From Blautia liquoris (GTDB lineage Bacteria; Bacillota; Clostridia; Lachnospirales; Lachnospiraceae): a stretch of DNA of 64,000 nucleotides. Under the pieces are notes generated by a model. That model worked only from the letters and a program-made list of their open reading frames with translations. It had not been told where the DNA came from and ran no database searches. Location: NCBI RefSeq assembly GCF_015159595.1, contig NZ_CP063304.1, forward strand, positions 2,914,001 through 2,978,000, read 5' to 3'. Both the position numbers and the translations under genes were made by a program. Within the stretch, counting starts at the first letter, position 1. Each line of letters begins with the position of its first letter. Below are positions 31,671 to 40,007 of the stretch, piece after piece.

Positions 31671-31810
31671 AGCCGCCCAGTGCTGGAACACTAAGCGGCT
31701 GACATATCCCGAAGATATGCATTTGATCAAATAATATTGTATCATCTTCGGGGCAATCGGTCAACGCAAACACACGTTTGACTGGGGGCTATTTTTATAC
31801 CCAAAAATAG
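31671..31810. repeat. cluster of four inverted repeats before the integrase gene
   Basis: Stems: AGCCGC/GCGGCT with inner AGTG/CACT (31671-31700); CCCGAAGAT/ATCTTCGGG (31708-31752); CAAAC/GTTTG (31767-31780); CTATTTTT/AAAAATAG (31789-31810). The first, read on the - strand, is followed by TTTTTAATT and would terminate leftward transcription. The rest may affect integrase expression or bind recombination proteins. Confidence 0.6.
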
Positions 31811-31825
31811 AAAGGAAGATGAAAC

Positions 31826-32941
31826 ATGTGGGTTGAAGAATTACAAAATGGTAAATACAGAGCAGTAGAACGCTACACAGATTACCTGACAGGTAAGCAG
31901 AAGAAAGTGTCCATTACCATCGAAAAGAACACTGCGAAGAGCAGGAAGGACGCCCAGAGGACGCTGGATGCTCGTATAGCGGAGAAATGTAAGTCAGCGG
32001 AGAATCATGAATATACCTTAAAAGAGCTCGTAGAAGAGTACAGGAAGGGGCAGAAAGGAGAGATAAAAGAATCCACCTATGGACGTAACTATTATATCTG
32101 CAACACATTAATGCGAATACTCGGGGAAAACGTGATCGTGGGTCACATGACATCCCGGTATGTGAAAAATAAATTTAAAGCTACCGGACTAGACAATGGC
32201 AGCCTTAATGAAAAACTAACACGCTTTAAGGCTCTGATACGCTGGGGCTACCATAACGAGTTTCTATCTAATAATGAAATTGCGTTTCTGGATAAGATCG
32301 AACCGTTTCCGGATGTTTCTCATCGAGAGAAAATTCAAGATAAGTTTTTGGAGTCCGAGGAATTAAAAACACTGCTGCGCGAAATGAAGATACCAGCCTG
32401 GAGGGGAATAACAGAGTTTCTTGCTCTCTCCGGCCTTAGGTTTGGGGAAATGGCCGCATTAAATCTGAAAGATGTGGATATGGAAAACAGATTAGTCCAT
32501 GTGACGAAAACATTTGACGCTAACCATAGGATCGTAACGCCGCCTAAGACATTTACGTCCACACGAGATGTCTACATGCAGGACGAAATAATGCCCGTGA
32601 TCAAGGGCCTCAGGCAGGTTATGCTGCAACAGAAGCTAATTAATGGATATAATATGCCTAGAATGTTTCTATGCGATACAAAGGGAGATTACCTGCATTA
32701 CGACGCATACCGGAAATATCTGAAAGAGAATGCGATACGCTCGATCGGCAGGAAAATAACGCCACATATCTTACGCCACACTCATACATCTCTCTTTGCG
32801 GAGCAGGGCGTGCCTTTAGATGTGATCTCCAGGCGCCTGGGGCACGAAGACAGTAAAGTCACAAGGGACGTGTATTTCCATGTAACAAAGAAACTGAAAG
32901 AGCGTGATAATGAGATGGTATCTGGCATTAAAATATTATAA
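31826..32941 (+). CDS. int: tyrosine-family phage integrase
   Basis: 371 aa. An N-terminal arm-binding domain (GKYRAVERYTDYLTGKQKKV) and core-binding SAM-like domain (about 62-160) are followed by a catalytic domain. This has R205 (SGLRFGEMAAL), H314-x-x-R317 (HILRHTH), H340 (LGHEDSKVT) and Y350 as nucleophile. It recombines phage attP with the bacterial tRNA-Leu site. AAAGGAAG site before the ATG; the stop lies about 80 bp from the tRNA-Leu 3' end. Confidence 0.95.
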   Translation: MWVEELQNGKYRAVERYTDYLTGKQKKVSITIEKNTAKSRKDAQRTLDARIAEKCKSAENHEYTLKELVEEYRKGQKGEIKESTYGRNYYICNTLMRILGENVIVGHMTSRYVKNKFKATGLDNGSLNEKLTRFKALIRWGYHNEFLSNNEIAFLDKIEPFPDVSHREKIQDKFLESEELKTLLREMKIPAWRGITEFLALSGLRFGEMAALNLKDVDMENRLVHVTKTFDANHRIVTPPKTFTSTRDVYMQDEIMPVIKGLRQVMLQQKLINGYNMPRMFLCDTKGDYLHYDAYRKYLKENAIRSIGRKITPHILRHTHTSLFAEQGVPLDVISRRLGHEDSKVTRDVYFHVTKKLKERDNEMVSGIKIL

Positions 32942-33030
32942 TTGCCCCATTTCTGCCCCATTTTGAAAAGGAAAAACCCGCAAACCTTGAATATACAAGG
33001 CTTACGGGATATGATTAAATGCCGGCGACC
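32942..33030. other. probable prophage attachment junction at tRNA-Leu 3' end
   Basis: Integrase ends at 32941 and tRNA-Leu ends at 33020, a typical integrated arrangement. TGCCCCATTT occurs twice in tandem (32943-32965) and could be an integrase arm site. The crossover cannot be fixed because the other prophage end is outside the window. Confidence 0.5.
32972..33008 (-). terminator. terminator of the tRNA operon
   Basis: On the - strand CCCGTAAGCCTTG pairs with CAAGGTTTGCGGG (13 bp with two G-T pairs) around TATATT and is followed by TTTTT. Confidence 0.85.
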
Positions 33031-33105
33031 GGAATCGAACCGGTACGGGTATCGCTACCCACGGGATTTTAAGTCCCGGGCGTCTGCCTGTTCCGCCACG
33101 CCGGC
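33020..33105 (-). tRNA. tRNA-Leu (TAA)
   Basis: 86 nt with acceptor GCCGGCG/CGCCGGC, a long variable arm (class II), anticodon loop CTTAAAA, T arm ACCGG-TTCGATT-CCGGT. CCA not encoded. Last gene of the tRNA operon and likely phage integration site. Confidence 0.95.
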
Positions 33106-33108
33106 GGA

Positions 33109-33181
33109 TGGAACCTATAGGGCTCGAACCTATGACCCTCTGCTTGTAAGGCAGATGCTCTCCCAGCTGAGCTAAGATTCC
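33109..33181 (-). tRNA. tRNA-Val (TAC)
   Basis: 73 nt, acceptor GGAATCT/AGGTTCC, anticodon loop CTTACAA, discriminator A, CCA not encoded. Confidence 0.95.
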
Positions 33182-33185
33182 AAAA

Positions 33186-33259
33186 CGACCCAGATCGGAC
33201 TCGAACCGACGACCTTCGCCGTGACAGGGCGACGCTCTAACCAACTGAGCCACTGGGCC
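33186..33259 (-). tRNA. tRNA-Asp (GTC)
   Basis: 74 nt, acceptor GGCCCAG/CTGGGTC, anticodon loop CTGTCAC, discriminator G as expected for Asp. Confidence 0.95.
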
Positions 33260-33287
33260 AAACAAAAACAATATTTAGAAAAATTAG

Positions 33288-33361
33288 TGGACCTTCGGGG
33301 ACTCGAACCCAGGACCGACCGGTTATGAGCCGGTTGCTCTAACCAACTGAGCTAAAGGTCC
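33288..33361 (-). tRNA. tRNA-Met (CAT)
   Basis: 74 nt, acceptor GGACCTT/AAGGTCC, anticodon loop CTCATAA. The paired first acceptor base indicates an elongator type, not initiator; a lysidine-modified tRNA-Ile cannot be fully excluded. One mismatch in the T stem. Confidence 0.92.
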
Positions 33362-33366
33362 ACATA

Positions 33367-33439
33367 AGCCGATGATCGGACTCGAACCGATAACCTGCTG
33401 ATTACAAATCAGCTGCTCTGCCAATTGAGCCACATCGGC
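33367..33439 (-). tRNA. tRNA-Thr (TGT)
   Basis: 73 nt, acceptor GCCGATG/CATCGGC, anticodon loop TTTGTAA, discriminator T. Confidence 0.95.
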
Positions 33440-33450
33440 ACTGTGAAAAA

Positions 33451-33522
33451 TGACTCCGACGAGATTCGAACTCGTGATACCGCCGTGAAAGGGCGATGTC
33501 TTAACCGCTTGACCACGGAGCC
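33451..33522 (-). tRNA. tRNA-Glu (TTC)
   Basis: 72 nt, acceptor GGCTCCG/CGGAGTC, anticodon loop CTTTCAC. First gene of the six-tRNA leftward operon. Confidence 0.95.
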
Positions 33523-33702
33523 GCAAGTAACCAAGTGAATGGTCTGGTCAGATGTTGACTGTTGTGTAATATGTTATATATCCTTTTTCAACTTAAGTGA
33601 CCGAAATTTATAATATCATATCCAGATCCAATTTGCAAGCTTTTTTCACAAAATTCTATTAAAGTGTAAATTGAGTGTAAATTGAAAATGGAACAAATGT
33701 AC

Positions 33703-33731
33703 TTGTATAAGATAAAACCATATTGTATAAT
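33703..33731 (+). promoter_or_regulatory. promoter of the DUF3783 gene
   Basis: TTGTAT, 17-bp spacer, perfect TATAAT. Upstream is a direct repeat AGTGTAAATTG in two copies (33663-33686). The rest of the 325-bp gap 33523-33847 holds the tRNA operon's upstream region and the IS605-like end. Confidence 0.65.
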
Positions 33732-33762
33732 TCAAATAAGGTTTCAATAACCGAAATAAACA

Positions 33763-33835
33763 GCGTAGGAAAGTATCAGCGATGCAGTAGTGGCTGAAAC
33801 AAGAATCTCCCTGCTTTAGCTGCGGGGAGTGTCAA
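33763..33835 (+). mobile_element. probable IS200/IS605-family right-end remnant
   Basis: The stretch ending CTGAAACAAGAATCTCCCTG, an 8-bp hairpin CTCCCTGC/GCGGGGAG (33807-33829) and GTGTCAA resembles the right end of Firmicutes IS605/IS1341-type elements, which is also the 3' part of the TnpB guide RNA. No transposase remains. It lies in the 5' leader of the DUF3783 gene, with the ribosome site immediately after it. Assignment is from recalled consensus. Confidence 0.5.
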
Positions 33836-33847
33836 AAGGAGATTGTT

Positions 33848-34228
33848 ATGAAAGAAACTGTTTTAGTATTTAATTTAACCGATAAAGCAATGAAACTGAA
33901 GCTTGAGCAGACGCTTTTTCCCTACCATGTCAGATTGAAAAAAGTGCTTCTGTCAGACTATAATAAGACACTTGGAACAATCCTTGGCCTGTCAGAGGAA
34001 GAAGATTCTAAGCCGGAGCCTTATGCGGGCGGGGAATTAGATTCCCCGATGCTTATCTTCGCCGGTATTGCGGATAATAAGCTGAATCTCATGCTTCAGG
34101 GACTGCGCAATGCCAAGGTGACGATTGCGCATAAGGCGATTCTGACGCCGACGAATATCGGCTGGACTCCGCTTGCGTGCTTTGAAGAACTAAACCGTGA
34201 GCATGAAGCACTGCATCAAAATAAGTAA
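33848..34228 (+). CDS. DUF3783 family protein
   Basis: 126 aa. The C-terminal part (KVTIAHKAILTPTNIGWTPL...FEELNREHEA) is the DUF3783 signature. The N-terminal half has a predicted alpha/beta fold (ETVLVFNLTDKAMKLKLEQT). Function unknown; widespread in Clostridia. Its mRNA carries a leader of about 110 nt with a GC hairpin. AAGGAG site. Confidence 0.8.
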   Translation: MKETVLVFNLTDKAMKLKLEQTLFPYHVRLKKVLLSDYNKTLGTILGLSEEEDSKPEPYAGGELDSPMLIFAGIADNKLNLMLQGLRNAKVTIAHKAILTPTNIGWTPLACFEELNREHEALHQNK

Positions 34229-34245
34229 ACAGCAAATGAATCATT

Positions 34246-34293
34246 AAAACAGGGATCTGCTGCACGAGTGTCAACGCAGCTGATCCCTGTTTT
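34246..34293. terminator. bidirectional intrinsic terminator
   Basis: AAAACAGGGATC and GATCCCTGTTTT pair, with a further GCTGC/GCAGC inner stem, giving U-runs in both directions. It serves the DUF3783 gene (+) and the kinase operon (-). Confidence 0.9.
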
Positions 34294-34306
34294 ATTCGTC
34301 AAAAGT

Positions 34307-35416
34307 TTACGTCTGATTCTTTACTGCCTGTTCCAGAGAAGGTGTTTTTCCGGTACGAATGTACAGACTTGTCACCTGATTGGCAAATTCCAGACGCTGT
34401 TCTTCGTCCAGACGCATCACTGCAGCCAGACAGGATGCCGCATTGAAGTGATCACCTGCACCCGTGGATATAACAGGGTGCTCTACGAAAATACTGCTCT
34501 TCCTGCATACTCCCTGATTGGTGATCAGCAGGCTTTCCATGCGTGTGTGGATCAAGATCTCATCCATCTTATACTGTTTACAAAGTTCACGGCCGATCTC
34601 TTCCAACGACTTCGTTTTGAGAGTCACAGCACGTCCAAGCAGCAATATTTCATTTTCATTGGCACTCAAGATTGTTGTTCGTTTTGTTGAAAAGCGGGCG
34701 ATTAGCTCTAGGACTCCTCTGATCTCATCGTCTGTCTTTCTTGCAATATCACAGAGATCAAAGAACACATATTTGTCCTTGTCTGCCACTGCCTCTGCCA
34801 AAGTATGTTCATACGTATTCTCCCACAGCCGATGGGAGAATGAAAGCTCACTCCAGTTTACCAGTGCCAGAAGATCCGACTCCCGGATCCATGCAGGTGC
34901 CTGATTTTTTGTGGCTTCCATGACTAGTTTCCAGCCATCGTCATTTAAGGTATACGATGGAGCAAGCAGAACTTTTCCGTCACGAAACTCCATACAGGTC
35001 GAGTCAGCCGAAGGTGCAAAGGAATACAGTTTTCCGGGCAGACCAGAGAAAAGTTCATCTACATGACCGCCGTCTCCCATCATACCGATTCCAGTCACAT
35101 CAAGCCCCAGCGTCCCGGCACATGTTAAAAGATAAGGCATATTTCCGCCCGGATGACGCGACTCCACCTCTAATTCCACAGAACAACTCATCCCCGCTTT
35201 GCTGGTCAGAAAACTTCCAAACTCCGCGATATCGTCAAACATCTGTGCTGGTGCCGTATCTGTCGCCGTCCGCTTAATCGGACGCACCGTCGTATCGATA
35301 AAGCCATCGTACCCCACAATCAGCTTTTTTGATCTTATCTCTTCTTTTCTTGAAGGCAGGTCCTTTAGGCCGAAACCCTGCAAACATTCGGATTCGGCCC
35401 TATCGGGGTTCATCAT
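34307..35416 (-). CDS. PfkB-family sugar kinase
   Basis: 369 aa from the ATG at 35416, whose bases overlap the stop of the cupin gene. KKLIVGYDGFIDTTVRPIKR at the start, HPGGNMPYLLTCAGTLGLDV (substrate-binding Gly-rich region) and VISTGAGDHFNAASCL with the catalytic Asp of the G-A-G-D motif identify a ribokinase/PfkB fold. Probably phosphorylates the sugar or 2-keto sugar acid released by the locus. The substrate cannot be read from sequence. Last gene of the leftward operon. Confidence 0.85.
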   Translation of the reverse strand: MMNPDRAESECLQGFGLKDLPSRKEEIRSKKLIVGYDGFIDTTVRPIKRTATDTAPAQMFDDIAEFGSFLTSKAGMSCSVELEVESRHPGGNMPYLLTCAGTLGLDVTGIGMMGDGGHVDELFSGLPGKLYSFAPSADSTCMEFRDGKVLLAPSYTLNDDGWKLVMEATKNQAPAWIRESDLLALVNWSELSFSHRLWENTYEHTLAEAVADKDKYVFFDLCDIARKTDDEIRGVLELIARFSTKRTTILSANENEILLLGRAVTLKTKSLEEIGRELCKQYKMDEILIHTRMESLLITNQGVCRKSSIFVEHPVISTGAGDHFNAASCLAAVMRLDEEQRLEFANQVTSLYIRTGKTPSLEQAVKNQT

Positions 35417-35733
35417 AGGAAGTCTTTCCTCATGGGGCTGAAAACATCGACAAGCATGCCTTCTTCCACGCATGTCACACCATGTCCAACATTCTGAGGC
35501 ATATATACGCTGTCCCCTTTGCTTACCACCTTTGTCTCATCGCCAATTGTAAACTCAAAGCTTCCTTTTGCAATATAGGTGATCTGATGATGTGGATGAG
35601 AGTGCCAGTTGCCTTTTGCTCCTTTTTCAAAGTGAAGCTCACACATCATAATCTCATCGGTGTATGCCAGAACCTTTCTCGTTACGCCAGGCTCGCAGTC
35701 TGTTGCCGTTACTTCTTTATTATATACAAACAT
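35413..35733 (-). CDS. KdgF-like cupin protein
   Basis: 106 aa from the ATG at 35733 (AGGAG 7 bp upstream). A single cupin barrel with the metal motif NWHSHPHHQITYIAKG, a second motif QNVGHGV, and the ending DVFSPMRKDFL, closely resembling KdgF proteins that open unsaturated uronates into linear keto acids. The assignment is from these end motifs. Together with the kinase it suggests breakdown of uronate-containing glycans. Confidence 0.75.
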   Translation of the reverse strand: MFVYNKEVTATDCEPGVTRKVLAYTDEIMMCELHFEKGAKGNWHSHPHHQITYIAKGSFEFTIGDETKVVSKGDSVYMPQNVGHGVTCVEEGMLVDVFSPMRKDFL

Positions 35734-35748
35734 CTTCATTCTCCTCTT

Positions 35749-38196
35749 CTAATCAATATACTGTGTATCATCTTCTGCTTTCACATACTGCAGATGGTAT
35801 CCGTTCTTATCGTGCAGCGACAAGTTCCCGGAATTAAATTCTGGTTTCCTGCCCTTGACATCATGAATAAAATCTTCGAAGGACGCATAATCTTTGCTTT
35901 TTCCGCAGATACAAAGATAAGCATTGGTTTTTTCATATACACGAAACTCACAGTTGAAGATTCTGTCATGATAAGGAATGAGTTCTCCGCTGGACCAGAG
36001 CGCCAGATAGCCACTTCCTTTTTTCATAAAGATCCAGTGTTTTTCTACTTTCGTCTTTTCATATCGCCCTCTTGGACAGTATACATGCGTAAAATTCACC
36101 GGGTATTCTGAAGGAATTGCATAAATTGCACCCAGCGTTCCATGTGTCTGCAGCAAAGCAGGCATCACGCCATTACCATGCCAGTATCCCGGCCGCAGCT
36201 CACTGTCTTCTGTTGTCGAGCCCGGATGATTGACAAAAAGGACTGCCTCCGGATCGAGTGCGGCGTACCACAGATGCTGCTGATATCCATAAACACCAGG
36301 CCCAAAATTGCTAGTGCCGTGAAAACATTCGTTCATGGATTTTGTGTACTCCTGAGAATCCAGATCAGTATCTGCATCCCGGTGAACATGGACATTATTC
36401 CACCTCTTGTAGTCCGCTTCTCTGGGAGACGCCACACTGGTGAGAATATAATCTTCATTTTTCTCCAGATAAATCTTCGCATTGCCAGATTCATACGCAG
36501 TTTCCAAGTTCTCGTTCATTTTCTCAGGAAGGCCTTCCGGAATCTTATACTTGCTGGTTGCGAGAAATGCAAGCCATCCTTCTCCGTAGGAATAAGGTGC
36601 GGCGGGGTCTATCAGATTGATGATCGACTGGGTTCCCTGAGAAAAAGGGTAGATGACTTCACGATATGCCCGGCCCATGGGTGCTATCACACATCCTTTG
36701 AATGTCTGCTCACTCAGCATAAGTAATAACTGATCCGCGATACTTGTCGCTTTTTGGGACATCTCCGGTTCTGTATAGTCGATGACATTTAGCAATACCG
36801 CAAATGTGACACACATGTAGGTGTTGCTTAAAAATTCTTCAAAACCATATGTCTCAACGTCCGCAAGCCACTGTTTCACTTTCTTCTTTCCATAAGCAGA
36901 CAGTTCCCTTCCCGTCATCTTTGCCCGGGTAAAGTAATCGCCAGGATAGAAATCTCCCGCATCCATCGCCGACATATAAAACATGAGGGAATGGTTTTCA
37001 CTCCAAAAGCACATCGCATCCGTGCCTTCCATATTCATCCAGTATCTGTAATGAAGGAGCACATCTTTTGCACGCTTTGAAAGTTCTTCATCGAGCTCAT
37101 AATTATGCATGTATCTTAACAGACCACACACAAGAAAATCCGCACAGTCCACTCTCTTTTCAATCAAATCTAGAGTTTCAAACAAAAGATCCCGATCGGT
37201 CTGCCTCTCTGTCTGTGTGTACTTCCGGGCGAGGAGATTGCTGATGGCAAAGCCAAAAGAACCACGGTTTAAGCTGTCTACTTGTGCAATTCTTTTGGCA
37301 ATCTCAAAGTAATGATCTGTGGCAGATGCATCCTCTGATGTATATTCCGGTTTGACTCGATCCGTGAATTCCAGATCTCGGGACAGAGCGAATCCGTCCA
37401 GTTCACATTTCACTGTCATAAGAACAGCTTCTTTTAAGGGCAAATCCGTGCTCCTCCCAGAAATGTCTTGCCATCTGAGCGGCTGTTTCATAATCTGATA
37501 GTCCGGGCTTATAGGATGAAAAGCAATCGATGTCTTCTGCGGTGCCTCCGATGGCAGAATCAAATGATCCTCCTCTATTTTCAGCTGATCCAAGAAGCTC
37601 TCCATCTCATATATCACGTTTTGGCAGGTGTCATCCGGCATCTGCACACGGATCTCGTCTCGACGATCCAATATCTGCACCCCGAGGATATTTCTCGTGT
37701 CTCTCACTCCAAGGTTATCACATGTAAAGTATAATATATTTTTACCTTTTTTTAAAGGAATCGTGAACTTCTTTTTTCGGATCGGCTTGTATGCCGGTTT
37801 TTTCTCCTCTGCAATCAGCTCGCCATTGCAGTACACCCCTACAGCCATATACGTCCAGAGAACAGCATTCACTTTGGTATCCTCTTTTATATATAGTGCT
37901 GTGGCAGCATCAAAAGTTACTTTCTGCAATGTCGAGTAAAAGGCAGACACATCGACAAAATCATTTTCATAAGAATAACAGGGTCTCCAGACTTTACCAT
38001 TCTCGGCCGGCTGCCCCATCTTTACCGCTGTCTTAATCTTTTGAGCTTTCTCCGTAACAATAAGAGACCGCAGTCTTCCCTCCAGATCAAGCTGGTTTGA
38101 ATCACTGATATCGGACTCGTAATCTTCCACTCCCGGACCGGCTATCATATAATGCCTGATAAAACCGTCCCTGCTTAGTCCCCAGTCATAACACAT
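35749..38196 (-). CDS. large glycan-active-like protein (unassigned family)
   Basis: 815 aa from the ATG at 38196 (AAAGGA upstream; the frame extends to 38328 inside the permease gene). No signal peptide, so cytoplasmic. Residues about 85-200 look like a beta-sandwich (YIKEDTKVNAVLWTYMAVGV...KGKNILYFTCDNLGVRD). Residues about 260-640 are helix-rich, as in alpha/alpha-toroid enzymes (ENHSLMFYMSAMDAGDFYPG; PAAPYSYGEGWLAFLATSKY). The C-terminal part is again beta-rich. The layout resembles heparinase-type lyases or six-hairpin glycosidases. Catalytic residues could not be assigned. Confidence 0.6.
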   Translation of the reverse strand: MCYDWGLSRDGFIRHYMIAGPGVEDYESDISDSNQLDLEGRLRSLIVTEKAQKIKTAVKMGQPAENGKVWRPCYSYENDFVDVSAFYSTLQKVTFDAATALYIKEDTKVNAVLWTYMAVGVYCNGELIAEEKKPAYKPIRKKKFTIPLKKGKNILYFTCDNLGVRDTRNILGVQILDRRDEIRVQMPDDTCQNVIYEMESFLDQLKIEEDHLILPSEAPQKTSIAFHPISPDYQIMKQPLRWQDISGRSTDLPLKEAVLMTVKCELDGFALSRDLEFTDRVKPEYTSEDASATDHYFEIAKRIAQVDSLNRGSFGFAISNLLARKYTQTERQTDRDLLFETLDLIEKRVDCADFLVCGLLRYMHNYELDEELSKRAKDVLLHYRYWMNMEGTDAMCFWSENHSLMFYMSAMDAGDFYPGDYFTRAKMTGRELSAYGKKKVKQWLADVETYGFEEFLSNTYMCVTFAVLLNVIDYTEPEMSQKATSIADQLLLMLSEQTFKGCVIAPMGRAYREVIYPFSQGTQSIINLIDPAAPYSYGEGWLAFLATSKYKIPEGLPEKMNENLETAYESGNAKIYLEKNEDYILTSVASPREADYKRWNNVHVHRDADTDLDSQEYTKSMNECFHGTSNFGPGVYGYQQHLWYAALDPEAVLFVNHPGSTTEDSELRPGYWHGNGVMPALLQTHGTLGAIYAIPSEYPVNFTHVYCPRGRYEKTKVEKHWIFMKKGSGYLALWSSGELIPYHDRIFNCEFRVYEKTNAYLCICGKSKDYASFEDFIHDVKGRKPEFNSGNLSLHDKNGYHLQYVKAEDDTQYID

Positions 38197-38213
38197 AATT
38201 TTGTATTCCTTTC

Positions 38214-39080
38214 TCATCCTTTGACGGCTCCCGCCGTCATGCCATTCATAAAGTATCTGCTGAAGAAACAGTAGATCAACAGCATTGGTATGATTGCTAT
38301 GGTAGCACCGGCGAACATAATATTCCATGCTGCTGTCCCGTCACCCGCGTTTTTCAGCATATTGACACCGACCGTCAAAGGTCTCAATTTATCATTTGTC
38401 ATGGTAAATACAAGGGGAATGATATATTCATTCCATCCCTGCCGGAAGGAGAGCAGCGCAATGGTAGCCATCGCCGGCTTTAAAAGAGGCATGATTACCA
38501 TACGAAATGTCTGGAAGAATGTGCATCCGTCGATCTTTGCCGCTTCATCTAACTCCATGGGAAGGGATGCCATGAATCCCCTGCATAAGAAGATATAAGT
38601 AGCCTGCCCAGTTCCGGCAGAGATGATGATAACAGACCAAAGACTCTGATTCATCTTCACTTTTACAGCGAGTTCGAACAAAGGACGAAGTGATACAGAA
38701 CCCACATTGATAAACATAAACATGACAAACAGGTTGTAAAGGAGTTCCTTTCCCTTAAATTTTCTCCTTGAGAAGACATAGCCGGCCATGGTTGAACTGA
38801 CCAGTGACAGAACCATGACACCCAGTGCCAGAAACACACTGTTCATCGTATACACGGCAAAGTTCGCCTGTCTCCATGCGTCGATATAATTTGTAAATAC
38901 CCATTTGGTCGGGAAAATATTGGAACCGCCGACAAGCAGTTCCGCATTCTCTTTAAAAGATCCTAACACGATATATAATACAGGGAAGATCGTGACAAGC
39001 GCCAGAAGTGCCATCAAAATCCATATGATTCCGTGTACTATTTTGCTTTTCGTGGAATATACAGCGTGATCGTTTGACAT
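38214..39080 (-). CDS. sugar ABC transporter permease (MalG/YtcP-type)
   Basis: 288 aa from the second ATG (39080), which is better spaced from GAAGGG. Six membrane segments. The EAA loop (ELDEAAKIDGCTFFQTFRMV) contacts the ATPase. Belongs to the CUT1 family for oligosaccharides. Paired with the MalF-type permease 11 bp upstream. No ATPase gene is present in the locus. Confidence 0.92.
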   Translation of the reverse strand: MSNDHAVYSTKSKIVHGIIWILMALLALVTIFPVLYIVLGSFKENAELLVGGSNIFPTKWVFTNYIDAWRQANFAVYTMNSVFLALGVMVLSLVSSTMAGYVFSRRKFKGKELLYNLFVMFMFINVGSVSLRPLFELAVKVKMNQSLWSVIIISAGTGQATYIFLCRGFMASLPMELDEAAKIDGCTFFQTFRMVIMPLLKPAMATIALLSFRQGWNEYIIPLVFTMTNDKLRPLTVGVNMLKNAGDGTAAWNIMFAGATIAIIPMLLIYCFFSRYFMNGMTAGAVKG

Positions 39081-39099
39081 CTTATTCATCCCTTCTGCA

Positions 39100-40005
39100 T
39101 TACATCACATCATCAAGTTTCCTGGAAATTCTCAGATATACGATTGTCACAGCACCTACAATCACTGCTGCAACCAGACTTAACAGAGCTCCATATCCTA
39201 TCTGAGGCTGACTTGATGTCCCCTGACCACCAAAGATCAGGTTATAGATATACAGGAACATTACCATAGATCTGTTTCCAGGTCCTCCCTGAGATAATAC
39301 CATAATTGCCTCATAATCTTTGAAGGCACTCGTGATCGCCAGCATAAGAATAATCTTCAGCACCGGTGAGAGCATCGGCAGTGTAATATGGAAGAAAGTC
39401 TGAATTCCATTCGCACCATCAATCTTTACTGACTCATAGACATCTTCCGATATTCCGCTCATTCCGGTTGTAAAATACAACATATAGTTACCAAAACCGC
39501 CCCAGAGTGCCATGATTGTTATGGCCGCCATCACATGGTCCTGGCTGCTGATCCACTGGATCGGCTGTTTGATGAGATGCATACTTTTTAACACTTCATT
39601 CAAAATCCCATTTTGCGTCGCAAAGATAAATGCGAATATCATGCCAGATATCGCCGTACTGATAATCGTCGGCATAAAATAGATGCTTCGGAGAATATTT
39701 CTTCCCTTCAACCGTGAATTCAGCACGACTGCGACAATCAGTGACAACGGAATGATAAAGATGATCTTGTAAAATGCATATTCAAAGGTATGTCCCACAC
39801 TCTGCCAGAAAGTCGTATCATGCAGCATCCGGACAAAGTTCCTGCTGCCTGTATAGGTAGCAGTGAACCCGTTATAATCATAATTGATATACCGGAACAT
39901 CCACAAGAATGGATAGATAGAACAGATACATAAGAGCACAAGTGCAGGAGTCAGCATCGCACCAGAGACAAAACTATCCTTCGTGAATTTTTTTCTTTTT
40001 TTCAA
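39100..40005 (-). CDS. sugar ABC transporter permease (MalF/LplB-type)
   Basis: 301 aa, TTG start with AAGGAG upstream. Six membrane segments and an EAA loop (VYESVKIDGANGIQTFFHIT) followed by LPMLSPVLK. Partner of the downstream MalG-type permease; both probably form the channel for the lipoprotein-bound oligosaccharide. Confidence 0.92.
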   Translation of the reverse strand: MKKRKKFTKDSFVSGAMLTPALVLLCICSIYPFLWMFRYINYDYNGFTATYTGSRNFVRMLHDTTFWQSVGHTFEYAFYKIIFIIPLSLIVAVVLNSRLKGRNILRSIYFMPTIISTAISGMIFAFIFATQNGILNEVLKSMHLIKQPIQWISSQDHVMAAITIMALWGGFGNYMLYFTTGMSGISEDVYESVKIDGANGIQTFFHITLPMLSPVLKIILMLAITSAFKDYEAIMVLSQGGPGNRSMVMFLYIYNLIFGGQGTSSQPQIGYGALLSLVAAVIVGAVTIVYLRISRKLDDVM

Positions 40006-40007
40006 AA

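Noticed and set aside
34030-34048. Palindrome CGGGGAATTAGATTCCCCG resembling the hairpins at the capsid and tail stops
   Set aside because: It lies inside the DUF3783 coding sequence in a host gene, away from any stop codon, so similarity to the phage hairpins is probably chance.
36142-36726. 194-residue + strand frame opposite the large glycan-active-like gene
   Set aside because: Shadow frame with no ribosome site and a Cys/Arg/His-rich, non-protein-like composition.
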